This document shows, one piece after another, positions 34,509-48,538 of a stretch of 64,000 bases of DNA (within the stretch, counting starts at the first letter, position 1; every line of letters starts with the position of its first letter). The notes under the pieces are model-generated. The model worked only from the letters and a program-made list of their open reading frames with translations, had not been told where the DNA came from and searched no databases. Source of the stretch: Spinacia oleracea (Eukaryota; Streptophyta; Magnoliopsida; Caryophyllales; Amaranthaceae). The translations under genes were made by a program, and so were the position numbers. Location: NCBI RefSeq assembly GCF_020520425.1, contig NC_079492.1:144925861-144989860 (forward strand), given 5' to 3'.

Positions 34509-35200
34509 TTCTCGGTCAATTTTAACCATCTGGTTTAGTTTTCTTTAACGCTTAATGTTATTGCATTCTCATACGGATTAACTAATTTTTAGACAGCCAA
34601 ATAATGCCAATAATGAAAATTAGGTTATACACTTATCACTTATGTAGAGACTGGTTTTGTATAAACTGAGTTTGTGTTTTCCATTTTATTAAAAAGAAGT
34701 AATTGTTGCAAGATTAATAGATTAGCAACTACGTAATATTTTAATATTGAGCCCCCATTCTACCAACAAGAGGAGAGAAACAGGGAGAGATGTAAAAGAA
34801 AAAAGAGAGAGGAGTGGGTTGAAGTTTGAACATTGAACATCGAAATTTATAATTGACCATTTTCATATATATTTATTAAAAAAAAATTAAAAAATTGACC
34901 ACCAAAAAATATTGACATTTTTAAAGATTCGAGGCCGTGGATTTGACCGATCAGTGCCCCAAACTAGAGCCCTCACGTGCAATACCACTTGCCCATTCTA
35001 ATCTGTTTTTTAATCGGCCCCTGTTCACTGTTCAGTCTTCTTTACAGTTCTTAATTTTAGCTTACGAACATGAGTATTACTCCGTATGAAAATCAAAATA
35101 CCTTTTCCGTTTCAAAATACATGTAACAATATAACTTTTAAATTTTTACTAATATGTTGTTATAATATAAAATATTGTTAGATTAATTTTAATATATATA
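34509..35200. other. AT-rich intergenic DNA
   Basis: Nothing recognisable apart from purine-rich aggagagaaacagggagaga around 34770-34815. Confidence 0.45.
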
Positions 35201-35459
35201 CTACTTTCGTTTCAATAAGTTTTTTTACGCTTTGAAAAATGTCCAATAATAAAAACTTTGACCATAAATTCTCACTATTATATACTTCGTATATCAAAAA
35301 TTATAATGAGATATCTTTGTTAGATTCGTATCAAATGTATTTTATAAATATAAAAAAAATTCTAATTTTTGTCGTACAGAATTGGATATATTAAGGTCAA
35401 ACATTGCACCGGAGTACATGCAAATAGTAAGTGTAAATATTTTTTTGAAACAGATGTAA
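35201..35459. mobile_element. Stowaway-like MITE, family ST1
   Basis: Left end ctactttcgtttcaataag and right end ttttgaaacagatgtaat, with the ST1 body in inverted order (acgctttgaaaaatgtcc, gaccataaattctcac, tgcaaatagtaa). Confidence 0.65.
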
Positions 35460-35495
35460 TAAACTTTTAAAACATCAATTTTAATGATATTTTAG

Positions 35496-35742
35496 GCACG
35501 GATGATTGCAATCCGTTCTATTCGACTTATTTTGACTGAACTTATATTATCTGAACTTAATTGAATGTATCTGAACTTATTATCTGAAATAAACTTATTT
35601 ATATGCGAAAATATCTAAAAAAAAATTATTTTTTCTGAATTTTACTTATTGAAACTTAACTGAACTTATTTTATCTGAAATAAATCAAACAAAACAGAGA
35701 CTATAAGTCAAACTTTTTGCTGAGCAACATGCAATAGGCCTT
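35496..35742. mobile_element. Tourist-like MITE, family TO1, variant ends
   Basis: TTA-flanked ends ggcacggatgattgcaat and gcaacatgcaataggcc are imperfect inverted copies. Inside are the TO1 words cgttctattcgactta, ctgaacttat and tgaaataaatcaaacaaaac. Confidence 0.55.
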
Positions 35743-36205
35743 AAGTCCCTCATACGAAGTGAATAATAAATACGACTACATCGTATAAAGTAACATTAAA
35801 AAGGAGGGGGATGAAGCAATTAATTATGCGAGTCGTCTTGTATAAAAGTATCCTAGGAGTATGTTATGGCAGTTCATTTATGGACGTGCTACTTGGCGAT
35901 ATGAATATCATGGTTGTCTACTTGTCTCAGAATATCATGCAACAAATCTCCTCATATACTTATTGCTTTTGCTTCTTGCTTTATTTAATTATCTGCTTAA
36001 TCTTCCATTAATTGTCGGATATATATCTATTCTATAAACAAGGGATATAATTATACACCCTTTCTACTATTTATGGACTATCTTAACTCTTAAGTGTTTC
36101 GAATTCGATCTATTGTAAGCTAGGGTATCCCAAACATTACACATACGAATTGTAGGTTAGTAGGTTATACTCGTATGTTCTACTTATGTTTCAAAATAGC
36201 AACAA
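35743..36205. other. AT-rich intergenic DNA
   Basis: A 66-codon frame at 35811 (MKQLIMRVVLYKSILGVCYG at its start) has a hydrophobic C-terminus but no homology I recognise. It is not called as a gene. Confidence 0.4.
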
Positions 36206-36933
36206 CTAGTTTAGGACCCGTGCAACGCACGGCTACTACTAAAACAATTTATTATTTTAATAGTAACTAAAAGACTTGTGATATTAGGAAAACATGAAAG
36301 TAAAAGGATATATGAAAAAGTATAAATTCAAAGTTGTGTAAAAATATATTCAAATGAACTAAATTTACATATTACTATACAAAGTTAAAAATTATAGTCG
36401 TTTACTTGTATGTAGAACGATCTAACAACGTTAACCAAACCCGAATGACTCAAGACTAATGTTCGAAAATACCCGAGCATAACCGAGTTAGTCAAATACA
36501 ACATAATTTGAATTGAGTAAAATCTTGATAAATAAACTTATATGTTAGTCTACCTACCATGTATTATTTTTTTAATTAACATTCTTACTTACCAGTTACC
36601 ATGTATTATATTATTAATAGTATACTAACATTAGAAGTTTATTTATCAATATTTTTTATATTTCTTATCATATTAAAAAGTTATAATAATACATAAATAA
36701 AATTATATCATAAAAGAAAAAATAATATTGATTTAGCTTTCCTCCAATAATATATTATGCAGTACACATCTATAGTAATTAAAATATATTTTTATCTTAG
36801 TTTCCTAAAAAAACGTAATATAATTTATTTATTTTAAAGTAAAGAAATAAAAAAAAACATTTTGGCGGGAAAAAATCGCACCAAAAAATGACACGTGTCA
36901 TTCCTGGTATCTCTTTTAGTATATAGTAATAGA
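36206..36933 (-). mobile_element. Non-autonomous Helitron
   Basis: On the minus strand it begins A|TCTATTACTATATACTAAAA. It ends with a hairpin, ccgtgc-gtt-gcacgg, then gtcctaaactag|T. Both junctions follow the Helitron rule (insertion between A and T, 5' TC, 3' CTAG). The start shares tatactaaaagag with the copy at 48539. No Rep/helicase ORF. Confidence 0.75.
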
Positions 36934-39374
36934 TTATGACATATCTTGAACAGTTTAACTATGTGATTTAGAAACAATAATGACATATCTTGAGCAGTTT
37001 AACTATGTGGCTAGTACGAGAAGTGTTGGACACTATGATACGAGTATGTGATTTAATACAATAACTTAAATTCTAGGAGGGCCGAAACTAATACTACTAT
37101 TTCCAAAAATAACTTAGCTAGGTTATATTCTAATCACCTTATTCTTATTGCTTACGTAGTACTCCGTAGTATATATTATTCATGAAACATTTAGTTCAAA
37201 TTAGATTAGATCGATCCATATAAGAAAATTTCATATCAGAACAGAACGATAAGACCATAAAAAACAAAAAATGCTCACAGGAGAATTTCGACAAGCCCAA
37301 AAAAAGTCAGACCAAGAAGAATCTGACTTAGACTAGACTACTAGGAAACCAGACTAAAGCAGACAATCTAAGAGAACAAAGCTAAGATAATTTATTATGA
37401 ACTTTTTTTTTTTTTGAAATAAGTTAAATTAAGTCGAAAAAAAACCTTTACGATTCTTTTGGAAGCCGGTAATAGATGGCGGAATGGGAATAAATCTAAG
37501 TATTCGGTAACAAAACTTTATCATCTTAAACTTGGTGTTTCATGTATGTAAAAAAAAAAATGATGTTTTTCTTCATAAATTTATTAATTTTCCTTACAAA
37601 TTTACATACAAATTCAGTCACGTACACTGACGTCATTTATGTTTAGCTACCAAACGAGCCGCTAATAAAAATGTTTTGCAATTTCTGTAAATATACAAAA
37701 AAAAAAGTACTGTACGTAGCAGCATGAATATATCGCATGATAGCATGCCATCCAACATAGCACACGAGGACAGGATCCAAGTTTGATCTCAAACAGTATT
37801 TAAAACTATTTTACGATCATGCAAAATTTTGGATCAACAGTTACGTTGTGAATAAATTCATGGAACCTGATCGACTACCTGAATACGCAGTAGTTAATTT
37901 CGTTAATTAGTTTGATAACAGTATTCACTTACGTACGCACTTATTCCATTTAATATTATTCCACAGTACATTGTACCAGAATCTTCTGAACTAAACATTA
38001 TTCCAATACAAGAAGATCATGAGCTACGCCATTATACAATACATAAACTAAAGCTTAAAAGATTCATCGTTTTATACAATTTCTAACCCTAATTGGTAGA
38101 AGGTACACATGGTTGTATGTATCTCTATGACTCTATATACATTCCGGTGAGTTTGTATTTTTATTCTATCAAAAAACACTTTTTTTTTTGTTTTTTTAAA
38201 TCACTTATTTACCGATTAAAACACATTTTTATAAACAAAATATATCTGCATTAAAATAACATATTGTTAAGTACAACAAATCACTAAAATAAAAAGATTT
38301 TTTCTGAAAAATAAATAAATATATATATATATATATATATATGTGCTTAAACTGTAAAAATGTGCTTGTAAATGATAAAATGTGCTTTTAAATTGGAAAT
38401 TTGTGCTTTTAAAACGTAAAAAATGTACTTTTAACCCGGTTGCATGTCGAACTACATACAACCGGGTGCACCTTCTAATTTGTGTTCTAACCCTTACTTA
38501 ATTGACTTTATTAAATACTTGGGTTCGTTCTCTTTACCTTATCTGGTCTAATTTTTGTAGTTTATGGTCGGGTCTATTTTAAACGTTTTATCTAAGATTT
38601 ATTTTTATTTTTTCTAATCTGATATGGTCTGATTTGATCAACGATCCATTTGTTTATGTTGTGTGATCAAACCTCAACATGGCAAGTTAACGTTAAATTC
38701 ATATCTACAAAATGAAGTATTATCATTCATCCTCATATGTACGTAAGGCCTCTTTCTTCCTGCAAGTTAAGTTGGATCGGGTTGACTTGTGCAAGATTCC
38801 AGTCCAGTATAATTACCGATGGCACATCATAATTAATGTCAAATTGGTAAACATAAAATTAATTAACGAAAATTCTTCCTTGGGAATAGTAATTAATGTT
38901 AATAATTAATAGTCCACTAATGAAACAATTAATAACCAATCATGCAAATATTTATTTATCCTAATCAATCTATGACAAATATGTAATCCCCTTACTTTCT
39001 CTCTCCTACTTCTTTTGATAATTTCTCTCTCTAAAAAATTTGATTCCCTCCGCACCAGCAAAGTACCGATTATAAAATCCCTCCTTCCACTCCTCAACTT
39101 TTTCCATTCCCACCACCTCATTATCATCCATTAACCACTTTGATCACTTTCTCTCTCCTAAAAAAAACCAACTTCTCTCTGGTTTTTATTGCCTGCCATT
39201 GTCAAGTAAATGCAATAGCGGCTAATCTGACAAAGCCTACTCTTCTCTTTTTCACTACTCTCTACTACAAAAGTGTCGATAGACTCTACCCTATTTACGT
39301 CCATGAATTAAACTCAAGTAGTTGGCCGGTACAATTGAATTACAACAAACAATTAACTTCTTTATTTTTCACAT
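36934..39374. other. Intergenic DNA upstream of the dehydrogenase gene
   Basis: AT-rich. A dinucleotide run (at)n lies at 38321-38342. Frames of 64-82 codons between 38267 and 39388 are chance frames without family resemblance. Bases after about 39240 probably hold the promoter of the gene at 39466. Confidence 0.5.
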
Positions 39375-39386
39375 TCTATATAAATT
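39375..39386 (+). promoter_or_regulatory. Putative TATA box of the dehydrogenase gene
   Basis: tctatataaatt lies about 85 bases before the start codon. That leaves room for a transcription start near 39405-39415 and a roughly 55-base leader. It is the only good TATA-like match close to the ATG. Confidence 0.5.
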
Positions 39387-39465
39387 AAAACAACCATAAA
39401 ACATCTGATTATTGTTTATCTCATCGAGCAAAATTCAAATTCTCCAAAATAATAATAAAAACAAA

Positions 39466-42400
39466 ATGTTGGAGGCTTTGAAGTACTTGATCGGCGCCGC
39501 CGGGGCTAGCGGGTACGGGTCGAAATCTACGGCGGAGGATGTCACCGGAAACTGCCGTGATCTTAGCCACATCACTGCCATCATCACTGGTATGTACTTA
39601 TAACACTACGTACTCCATCTGTCTCAATTTACTTGCTCCATTTGACCAATTTTACTGCCATCATCACTACTATATACTTATAGTACGTACTACGTAATCT
39701 ATCCGTTTCAATTTACTTGCTCCATTTGATCTGTGAGAGTTTTTTCCTTGAGTCAAAATAAAAAAGTAAAATGAGATAGAGATCATAATAATGAGCTAGT
39801 TAACATATTCTTTGGCCGTGGTTCTAAAAAGATCTCACATGACTATATTTTTCGTTAGCTCTGTGAATAGTTCGTAAAATGCAATTAACAAAGGATGAAG
39901 TAGGATTGATGATGAACGCATGATTATATTATAGTACAAGTAATATGATTAGACAATGATTAAAGCTTGCAAATCACTCTTCTTATTTGTTTTGTTTTGT
40001 TTTGTTTTGTTTGGGTTGGGTTGGGTTGTGGTCCATAAAAGGTGCGACGTCCGGTATAGGAGCAGAAACGGCTCGAGTGTTGGCTAAACGAGGGGCTCGG
40101 CTTATAATACCGGCTCGAAGCTACAAGACGGCTGAGGATACCAAGGCTCGGATATTAGCCGAGTGTACCGAAGCTAAGGTGATCGTCATGTCACTCGATC
40201 TCAGCTCTCAATCCTCCGTCAGAAACTTCGTTCGCGAATTCGAATCCCTTAACTTCCCCCTCAATCTTCTCATGTAAGTTTTCCTTCATTCTCACTCACT
40301 TTTTCTCAAATTAATTGTCACGTTAATAATGATAATGAATGAATGGAATGAACAGAAATAATGCGGGGAAGTTTTCGCATGGACATGGAATCTCAGAGGA
40401 TGGAATAGAGATGACTTTCGCAACTAATTATTTAGGTAAACAGAGAGAAATTATAGTAGTGCATGTGATGTACAGAGAGTTTTTGATTGTGTTAGTTTAA
40501 TCATACAGTACATAAATAAAATATTAAATATATAAATTGATTTTGGATTTTAAATTAATAAATTGATGTATTTTTTTCCAGGTCATTTTCTGTTAACGAA
40601 ACTGTTGGTGAAAAAAATGGTGGAAACGGCGGAAGAAACAGGAATCCAAGGGAGAATAGTAAACGTGTCATCCAGTATTCACAGCTGGTTCACCGGCGAT
40701 ATCATTCCTTACCTCGACCTCATCACTAAAAACAAAAGGTATTAATTCTTCTATCATTCCGTTGTTTTATTACTATATTTTTTTACTTCAAATATTACTG
40801 GGCGTTTTATGTTTGGTTCACATAGTGGTATGAGTTTGAAATCAGAAATATAATAAACCACGATAGTATGACTGTATGAGATTAGAACTTGATTCTTAGT
40901 GTCATGTGTTTGGGTGTATCCAGATATGCATGGTATGAACGTATGAGTCGTATTGATCTCCACTTGGATTTCTAAACTTCGTATGGGTTTGGAATCAGGA
41001 ATAAACTAGGATGTATGGCCGTATGGGGTTAGAATATATTGAACTTTGATTTTTAATGTCATGTGTTTGTTTATATACAGATTTGGTATGACCGTATGAG
41101 TCGTACTGATCTCTAGCTAGTTGGATTTCTAAACCTCGTATTTTGTGTGTTTAACATATGGTCCAAACCAAACCCACAGTATGGTTTAGCAAATTCCAAA
41201 CTCATAACTCATATAAAAAATACGGGAACCAAACACCATTAAATCATTATTAAAGGTGATTAGAGAGAGGTTTGACCAAATTAAAAGAGATAATTATGTT
41301 TAATAATTCATTTTTAAGAAATAAAGTTATGTGTTTTAGTTAAGGGTTAGTCGTCTTTAAATTAATTTAGTGTGTGTGTGTTGAATTGCAGTGAATATGA
41401 TGCGACACGTGCTTATGCTCTCTCTAAGCTTGCTAACGTACTTCATACCAAAGAGCTTGCTCACAAACTTAAGGTAGGTTATTATATCACTTATATAGTT
41501 ACATTGTCACATTGTCACATTGTCACACCTTTGATGATTCATAAGTTCATAACGTTAAAGTATAAGATGCGTTTGGTTCGAAATATCGAATAAAAGTCTT
41601 ATCCACGATGACTAGCTTAGGCTTCGTTCTTCTATTCCTTCCCCTTTTGTGTCCATGGGGTTTTCACTTCTTTCATTACGGAGTATTTTTGTACGGATAT
41701 TTGTCGATCAGAAACCATCTTTTAAAAAGTCAACCATAGATCTGTCTTTTGATTCTCAACTTTCAGACGTCGAGGAACCAAATAAAGGAAAATGAATTGA
41801 AAATTGAAATTTATTGTCTATAGATCACTTGATTTACAAAATAAAAACCTCCAACCCAAACATAGACGAAAAGTACCCTAACTAGCTAGTTTGACCTGTT
41901 TTGGGTATGTTTATCTTTTTGAAAACCAAATGTTAATTAATTTTCTAATTAATATAAAAATGAAACTTTTTAATGCAGCAAATGAAGGCAAATATCACAG
42001 TGAATTGTGTTCATCCTGGAATTGTGAGGACTAGACTAACTAGAGACCGTGAAGGCCTTATCACAGGTAATTTATCATTACTATTCCCCATGTTCAACTG
42101 ATTGTTACTTATCTATTTTTATCTGAACTTAACTAAATTTATCTTTTTACCGACAGATTTGGTGTTTTTCTTGGCTTCTAAGCTCCTGAAAACTATTCCT
42201 CAGGTACATCCATCATTTGACTAAAATTAAAATATCAGCTTAAAGTTTAATTAATTAAGTATTTTTGTAATTTTTACTTAATTAACATTATTTTATGTGA
42301 TTTTTATTGTACAGGCAGCAGCAACCACGTGTTACGTTGCAACACACCCCAGACTTGAAAACGTATCAGGGAAATACTTTGCAGATTGTAACGAAACCTC

Positions 42401-42500
42401 CCCGTCAAAGCTCGGATCAAACTCGTACGAGGCCGAAAGACTATGGATTATTTCGGAAATTATGGCACCGGAAAATCCTAAATCAGTTTTTCATCTATAA
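39466..42500 (+). CDS. Short-chain dehydrogenase/reductase, TIC32/retinol-dehydrogenase-like (331 aa)
   Basis: Eight exons with GT-AG borders and an unbroken frame: 39466-39589, 40042-40273, 40356-40435, 40582-40738, 41392-41473, 41979-42066, 42157-42203, 42315-42500. The product is a full-length classical SDR with a Rossmann fold. It has the cofactor-binding TGATSGIG motif (residues 41-48, across the exon 1/2 border), NNAG (120-123), the catalytic Ser in RIVNVSSSIH (about 176), YALSK with the catalytic Tyr206 and Lys210, and HPGIVRT (237-243). An Arg right after the second strand (PARS) suggests NADP(H). Length and motifs fit plant TIC32-like/WWOX-like SDRs. Arabidopsis TIC32 is a chloroplast inner-envelope, calmodulin-binding NADPH dehydrogenase, but many paralogues have no known substrate. 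There is no obvious long transit peptide. Substrate and compartment here are inference. Confidence 0.93.
39590..40041 (+). other. Intron 1 of the dehydrogenase gene, with simple repeats
   Basis: The segment ctccatctgtctcaatttac (39613) is repeated nearby as ctatccgtttcaatttactt (39697), with tgctccatttga after both. This looks like a decayed Stowaway-type end. The 3' part has a (tttgt)n/(gggtt)n run at 39987-40029 just before the acceptor. Confidence 0.6.
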
Positions 42501-43389
42501 TTCTATAAATATATCATTATTATTATTATTATTACCGATTAGTAATTAGTTAATTAAATACTCGTGTATATTACACCGCGACAAATATAATATATATCAC
42601 TAGGAATTAGAGAAAGTTTGAGATGTATAATACTATACTTATGTAATATAATTAGTAGTTAGTAGTTAGAAGTGGAGTTGCAAGCATATATCTTTGTTTA
42701 ATTAAGGGAGATTATAATTAAAAAGAAAATTAGTGTTAGTACCTTGTAATTATAAATTAAACCAATAATCTTGCTTCTTCGATCCAGCTTCATATACAAA
42801 AGCAAATGTGGCACGTAAAATTCTTATTGTCATTGTACTTTAAAATAAAGTTCTTTTTGGAGAAATATACTATCCATATAACGTACCATCGTATCATATA
42901 TTTTGTGGGGTTTTATGCTTTACTTCCCTTAATTAAGTTTATGTACTGTAATTTACCTTTTTATGTTGTTTATTATGCTTAATTAATGTATGATCCGTAC
43001 ATTTTCATGATGATTATATATGCAATTTGGATTTCAATACAGTTGTTGTACTATTAGTTGATTAGTCAATGTCATTGTTATCATGAAACTTGATCGATTA
43101 TTAAAAATGGATTTGACAAATCATACGTACTTCATCACAATTTTACTGTTACGTGGTACCCAAATTCGAATTGCATTGTCAATGTAACTATTCGAATTTA
43201 ATTTCGGTGGAGCCCGTATATAAAAAAAGAGGTCGTGGAATAATAGGAGCATATGGTGGACGTACTATTCTTTTCATTTTTATTTCATTGTCTTAAGTAT
43301 TGGGTTATTTATACGAGCAAATAACTTGGTTTGAACCGTGATGTAAATTGTGTGAGGTTGTAAGGAGATCACATAGGTTTAATTGTTTA
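42501..43389. other. Downstream region of the dehydrogenase gene
   Basis: AT-rich, including the 3' UTR; an (att)n run lies at 42512-42535. No polyadenylation signal stands out, and there is no other gene. Confidence 0.5.
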
Positions 43390-43651
43390 CTCCCACTGTC
43401 CCTTAATACTCGCACCGTTTTGACTTTTCGTACTATTCACATAATTTACTTTGACCCTATTTTATTTCTAGTATATGAAAACAAATGTGAGTATATGATA
43501 TATTGTTGGCTTCATCTTAGTATATATATTTTCAAAATATTAATATTTTTACAAGTTTTTATAATATGTAGTTAAAGATATTGATAGTCAAAGTTATGTA
43601 TTGGCAAGCGTGTCAAGTAGAAACGGTGCGAGTATTAAGGGACGGAGGGAG
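43390..43651. mobile_element. Stowaway MITE
   Basis: Ends ctcccactgtcccttaatac and gtattaagggacggagggag are inverted copies, flanked by TA. A second inner inverted pair is gcaccgttttgac and aaacggtgc. Confidence 0.85.
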
Positions 43652-43653
43652 TA

Positions 43654-46600
43654 TTGATTATTTAGATTAAGAAAAAATAGCATCAAATAACATTTGATAG
43701 TACTAACAGCAACATTAAAATACAGGTAATTAACGGGGATAACGAACATGGATATAGTCAATGCTGAATGGCATGTGGGTGTTACATTTTTTTAATAATT
43801 TGGTTTCTGGTTTATTGTGCAATTATAGGAGCCGTGTTATTGTCTAAAAAGGATTTGTTTAACAAGAAGGTGATTAAGACAAATTGGTTAGTTTGATCAA
43901 TAATAACTAAATAGAGTTGTTTCAACTAAAAGTTGATAAAATTAATTAGGAGATCCATCCCTAACGAAGCTATGTAGTACGAATTATACATGTTAACATG
44001 CAAGAGCTAGACCACTGAATACATACAATGCATGTCTACCAAATCAAATTATGTACACTCGTCGGAATAACTCACATGCGAGTTACGACTAACGTCATCT
44101 CTCATGATGTACGTTGAAAAAGTAGAGAGATGATGACTACGGAGTAAACATAAGAAAGGGGGTAATGGTTCAAATATTGCGCATAACTAATTGGGAATGT
44201 CGTGTTGCTTCATCATGTGAATAACCAGTTTAATTTGGTTTATGATTTCCTTATGGATTGTCTCAATTTTCATTTTGGGTTATCCCTTTAAATTTGCCTT
44301 ATGCGAAATATCATTCTTTTTACCAGTTATTTAATATAATAAATGACCGTATGAGGCCACAATTTAACTATTACAAACACTAGGTACTTTTACTCCCCAC
44401 CAATTTTCTTTCTCAATCAACTAAGCCAAATTGAAACTTATAAAAAGTAACATCTTTTCCACGGAGCAGTCTTTAAGGGATGGAGCGATGGATGAAGGAG
44501 TACATTGAAGGAAAAGACACCCCTCCAATTATATTCCTCATTTTTCCCTCTGTCCGAACACATGTATTCTTTTAGATGGTACTTTGTATTCGCATTATTA
44601 ACAATAATCGTCATACCAAATACACGAGATATTTAACGAAGAAATTCATAGGTCATATCCCAGTGGCAAAAACTGAGTGCATGTATACGACAATTCACAA
44701 GTTCAAATCTTTCGTCCTTCACTTATTATTTATTGTAATGCATTTGTAGTGAAAATGAAAAAATAACACGTTTTAGCGTGAACTCTATCTAATCACCGTA
44801 AATAATTGAGACTAAACATACGCAAACAAATTTCCCATAATTCGAAATAGTGGAGGAACAAAAAGGAGAATATGAGGTTGAATATTAAGATCGATGTTAA
44901 ATTAGTTGTCACATTAAAAGCCTAAATAGGGGATCCCTTGGCTAGTGTATAGGTATTAGTGTATTACTATTATCTTGTTCCACAAGTCATATTCACAACA
45001 CGTAGGCCGTATAGGAGTACATAAAGAACGTAGGACATATATAGACTGTAGGCCGTATAGGGTCATGGGCCCATGGCCCAATACCATTTTGGCAAACCCG
45101 CATCTTTTGGTACTTCAAGATAAAGACATGCAAGAATTGAACACTATCCCTTTGTCGTTAGCCATAATCTTGTGATCAATTTTCCACACTGTATCTTTGA
45201 CTTTGTGAGGTACTTGTACGGTTTTTGAGACAACTCATATTCTTGGGTAACTAGATGGTTATCAGATCAGCCAACTGGTAGTTGTACTTATGGTTGGGAT
45301 TAAACGAATTACTCTTTCCACATTCCGAATGTTCCGATTCAGGTTTTTAACACTGTTCACAATTAAAATGAATTTTCTAAATTATTTTCAATATACAGAG
45401 TAATTTTTAATACTCCGTATTAGTATGTAACTAAAGATAAAAATGATATTATAGGCAAACGTGGAAAAAGAAACTGGAACATCATCATCTCACAACTAAA
45501 AAGTGATTGTGTAGTTAGTTCTCAATAGGGCTAGCTATTTTGTGATTTGAGTCGAGGATTCCCTTACCTTCCTCCTACGTAAGAAGTATCCTTAAAGGGC
45601 CTTGCGGTCTTGCCCACTTGCTCCATAGGGTCGAGTTGACTTGTTAATTTGAGACAACTCATATTTTTGGTCCAACTTTTTAAAAAAAATGAGAATTAAA
45701 ACCGAAACCTGTTACAACTTATTTCCAATTATATTACCCAAATTAGAACGGGAACCATAAATTTCGATTCTGGGTTTCAAATCAGGATACCATGATTTTT
45801 GCTCACCTCTACCTCCTTACCACCAAAAACAAAAATTAGAGTTATTATAGTATCAAGATTAACAACTAATGAGCTGTGGTGCCAACTAATGGTATAGAAT
45901 TTAGTAGTAGTCTAGTTTAGTAGAGTGATATTATTCCTGATTTTGTAGATTTGCAACAAAATCAATCTTTAACATGTTTGACATTTACGCACAATTACTC
46001 TATTTAGTCTATTATTCTATCAAAATTCGATACGTTGGTCAATGTAATGTTTTCACCGACAAGATGAGATTGACAAACGAGTAAAGCTACTTTCCTTAAG
46101 GATTTATAATAATGTCATTCGAGGCGCGTATGCTGGCTAAACCTATTGTTCAATTTTTTTACCCTAATTTATGGCTTATATTCCACTCACTCAAAAGTTT
46201 AGTCGATATACTCGTACTTAGCACTTCTCCTTCGATGTAAGAAATACTTGTAACATTAGAGTTTATTCGGTATCATTGTTAGTTTTTCAGTTTTGGTTTC
46301 ATAATTTTGAAAGTCACATTATTTATATTGATTCATGAACGTACTAAAAGATAATCATACATTGTAGTTTTTTGAAAACTGGAAATAAAAAACTGAAAAC
46401 CAGAAATAATTAAAAAAACTATGATTCGAGCGAAGCATGTTGCCTTATTTGATCAATTAATTAGTAAAGATACACACATACGGAGTATTTATTAAAACAA
46501 ATTAAACCGCAACACGCTAGCCAGTTCTTCTTATCGTATCGATAGTATTATCCTACTACGTAGTACTCATATTCTAATAGCATATGTATGTCACATGAAA

Positions 46601-46795
46601 TCCTCCAATCACTAGAACATGTCATGCCATCTCTTTAGCGAAAAAAATATGTACTACATGCTTTATTGCACATTAAAAAAAATTTGCAATAAGATTCGAA
46701 CATGAGACACTTCGTATATACGAAAAGTTGATGTTTTACCATCGTAGTCAGCCATTGGATAATGCATACCAATATACCATAACATGATGTTCAAA
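43654..46795. other. AT-rich intergenic DNA
   Basis: No supported gene. A gtaggccgtatagg motif occurs twice (45003 and 45050). A 66-codon frame at 44975 spans it and is not protein-like. The remainder holds no recognised element. Confidence 0.5.
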
Positions 46796-47240
46796 GGCCC
46801 TGTTCAGCAAAACTAGCGTTAGCTAGTAGCGGGTAGCGTTTAACGGTTGAGTAGCGATAGCTGTTAAAGTAGCCGGTTAGTTGTCGAAGTAGCGGGTAGC
46901 TGTTGAAGTAGCCGGCAACGGTCAATAGTAACATGTAACGGTTAGCTGTCAAAGTAGCGGGTAACTAGTATGAGTGTTTGCTAAAAGCAGCAGTTAATAT
47001 AGTAAAATACAATAAAAGTTATATATATTGTTTAAAACTTTATTATAATTTTATCAAACGCTTATCTCTACCTACAAACGCTATTATTTTTAACGTTTAA
47101 CAAAAGTTATCCAACCACTATCTCTACCGCTAACCGCTACCTTACCCGCTACCGTACCAAACACTTACATATTTTACAAGTAGCGTTTTAAATTGATCAA
47201 AAAGCTATCTGCTAACTCAAATGCTACAGCCGAACACACC
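46796..47240. mobile_element. hAT-like MITE with tagcgggtagc repeats
   Basis: Left end ggccctgttcagcaaaac and right end tacagccgaacacacc are imperfect inverted copies of the ggccctgttcgg type seen at 6883. The subterminal parts repeat gtagcgggtagc/cgctacc units in opposite orientation. No clear target duplication. Confidence 0.65.
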
Positions 47241-48538
47241 CAAAGTAGTACCTATAAACTGCAGTATCTCCTAGGCCAACACTAAGTACTTGTTAATTTA
47301 TGTGTTGCGTGCAAAATAATTTCTATAAGAATTGTAAAACGTACCTTGCACTATTGCACGAGTATAATTTGACAGACTGATGACTGATCATAGTGATCAA
47401 TGCTGAAAAGGGGGGTTGGAAAGAAGCATCGTGATAAAGAATTGAAGAATGGAACATTCAAGCTTCAAAACAGTAAAAAAATCCAAATTATACCCCTTTT
47501 TGTACAGGAAACCATGTTAACATTTTTTCTGTTTTGTCGTGAAATATGCTTTTATTAATTTGTTGTCTTTCAAGTTTCAACAACATTTGAGTCATTTGAC
47601 GTCTCCACCACGAACTAACCTTATCTATAGCAAATGTTGTTTGGTTCTATTTTTCCAAAACTACTAGACTCCTACCATAACATCCGAAATTTATTTACGG
47701 AGTAATTGTCAGATCATACTTAATAGGCTAATAACATAACAAATGGATTATATTGGTGGATTTTAAACAGTTTTATGAGGGACAGTAAAAAAATTAAGCA
47801 AAATAGTATGAACTTATACAATTATACACAAAATTTGGGAGTGTAACTAAAAATACACTATAAAATTTCCGTCAGGGGATAAACTCATCCAAAGCAAAGG
47901 GAGGATCCACCATTGAATGGGTAGGAGACAAGTAGGTGGGATTTGGATTGGGTAGAGCATCACCTGCATTCATCCGCTACACCCGGTCCGTCCGTCACCC
48001 GCTTTACTCATCACCCGCATTCCGTCCATCCATCAACCACGGATGAACCGGGTGAATCGGGTGAAATTCGGGTGAAAATGATAAACCATTAAAAATCACC
48101 ACCTAATAATATGCATAATAATTAACCAAAAGAAGAAAAAAAATTATATACCAATATTCATCTCCGAAACAATTATTTCTTATTACGCATAACTTATACT
48201 AAAAAAAATAAAACAAGCACTCACTTTAATAAGTAATGAATTTATCAACACATTTTATGTTTAAATATAAATATAAATAATCTATTTTAAATAAATGGGT
48301 GACGGATCGGGTGGTAAACGGGTGATGGATAAAACAACATCATCCGCTTCACCCATCACCCGCTTTTCATCCATTTAATCCGGGTTTTCATCCGTTTAAT
48401 TATAGTGGGTGACCGGATTCATGGAGCATCCACTGGATATTTCCATTCCCTAATTCAGGCTCATAACATATTTACATGTAGTCTGACTGTTATTACTAAA
48501 TTATCGTGTGATATTTAACAAGAATTATGTTACTATAA
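47241..48538. other. Intergenic DNA with cacccg/gggtga repeats
   Basis: Bases about 47930-48090 and 48290-48420 contain many copies of catcacccgc, catccgtttaat and gggtgaatcggg-like words in both orientations around an AT-rich core. This is typical of the subterminal repeats of a hAT-type element. I could not fix its ends. Confidence 0.45.
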
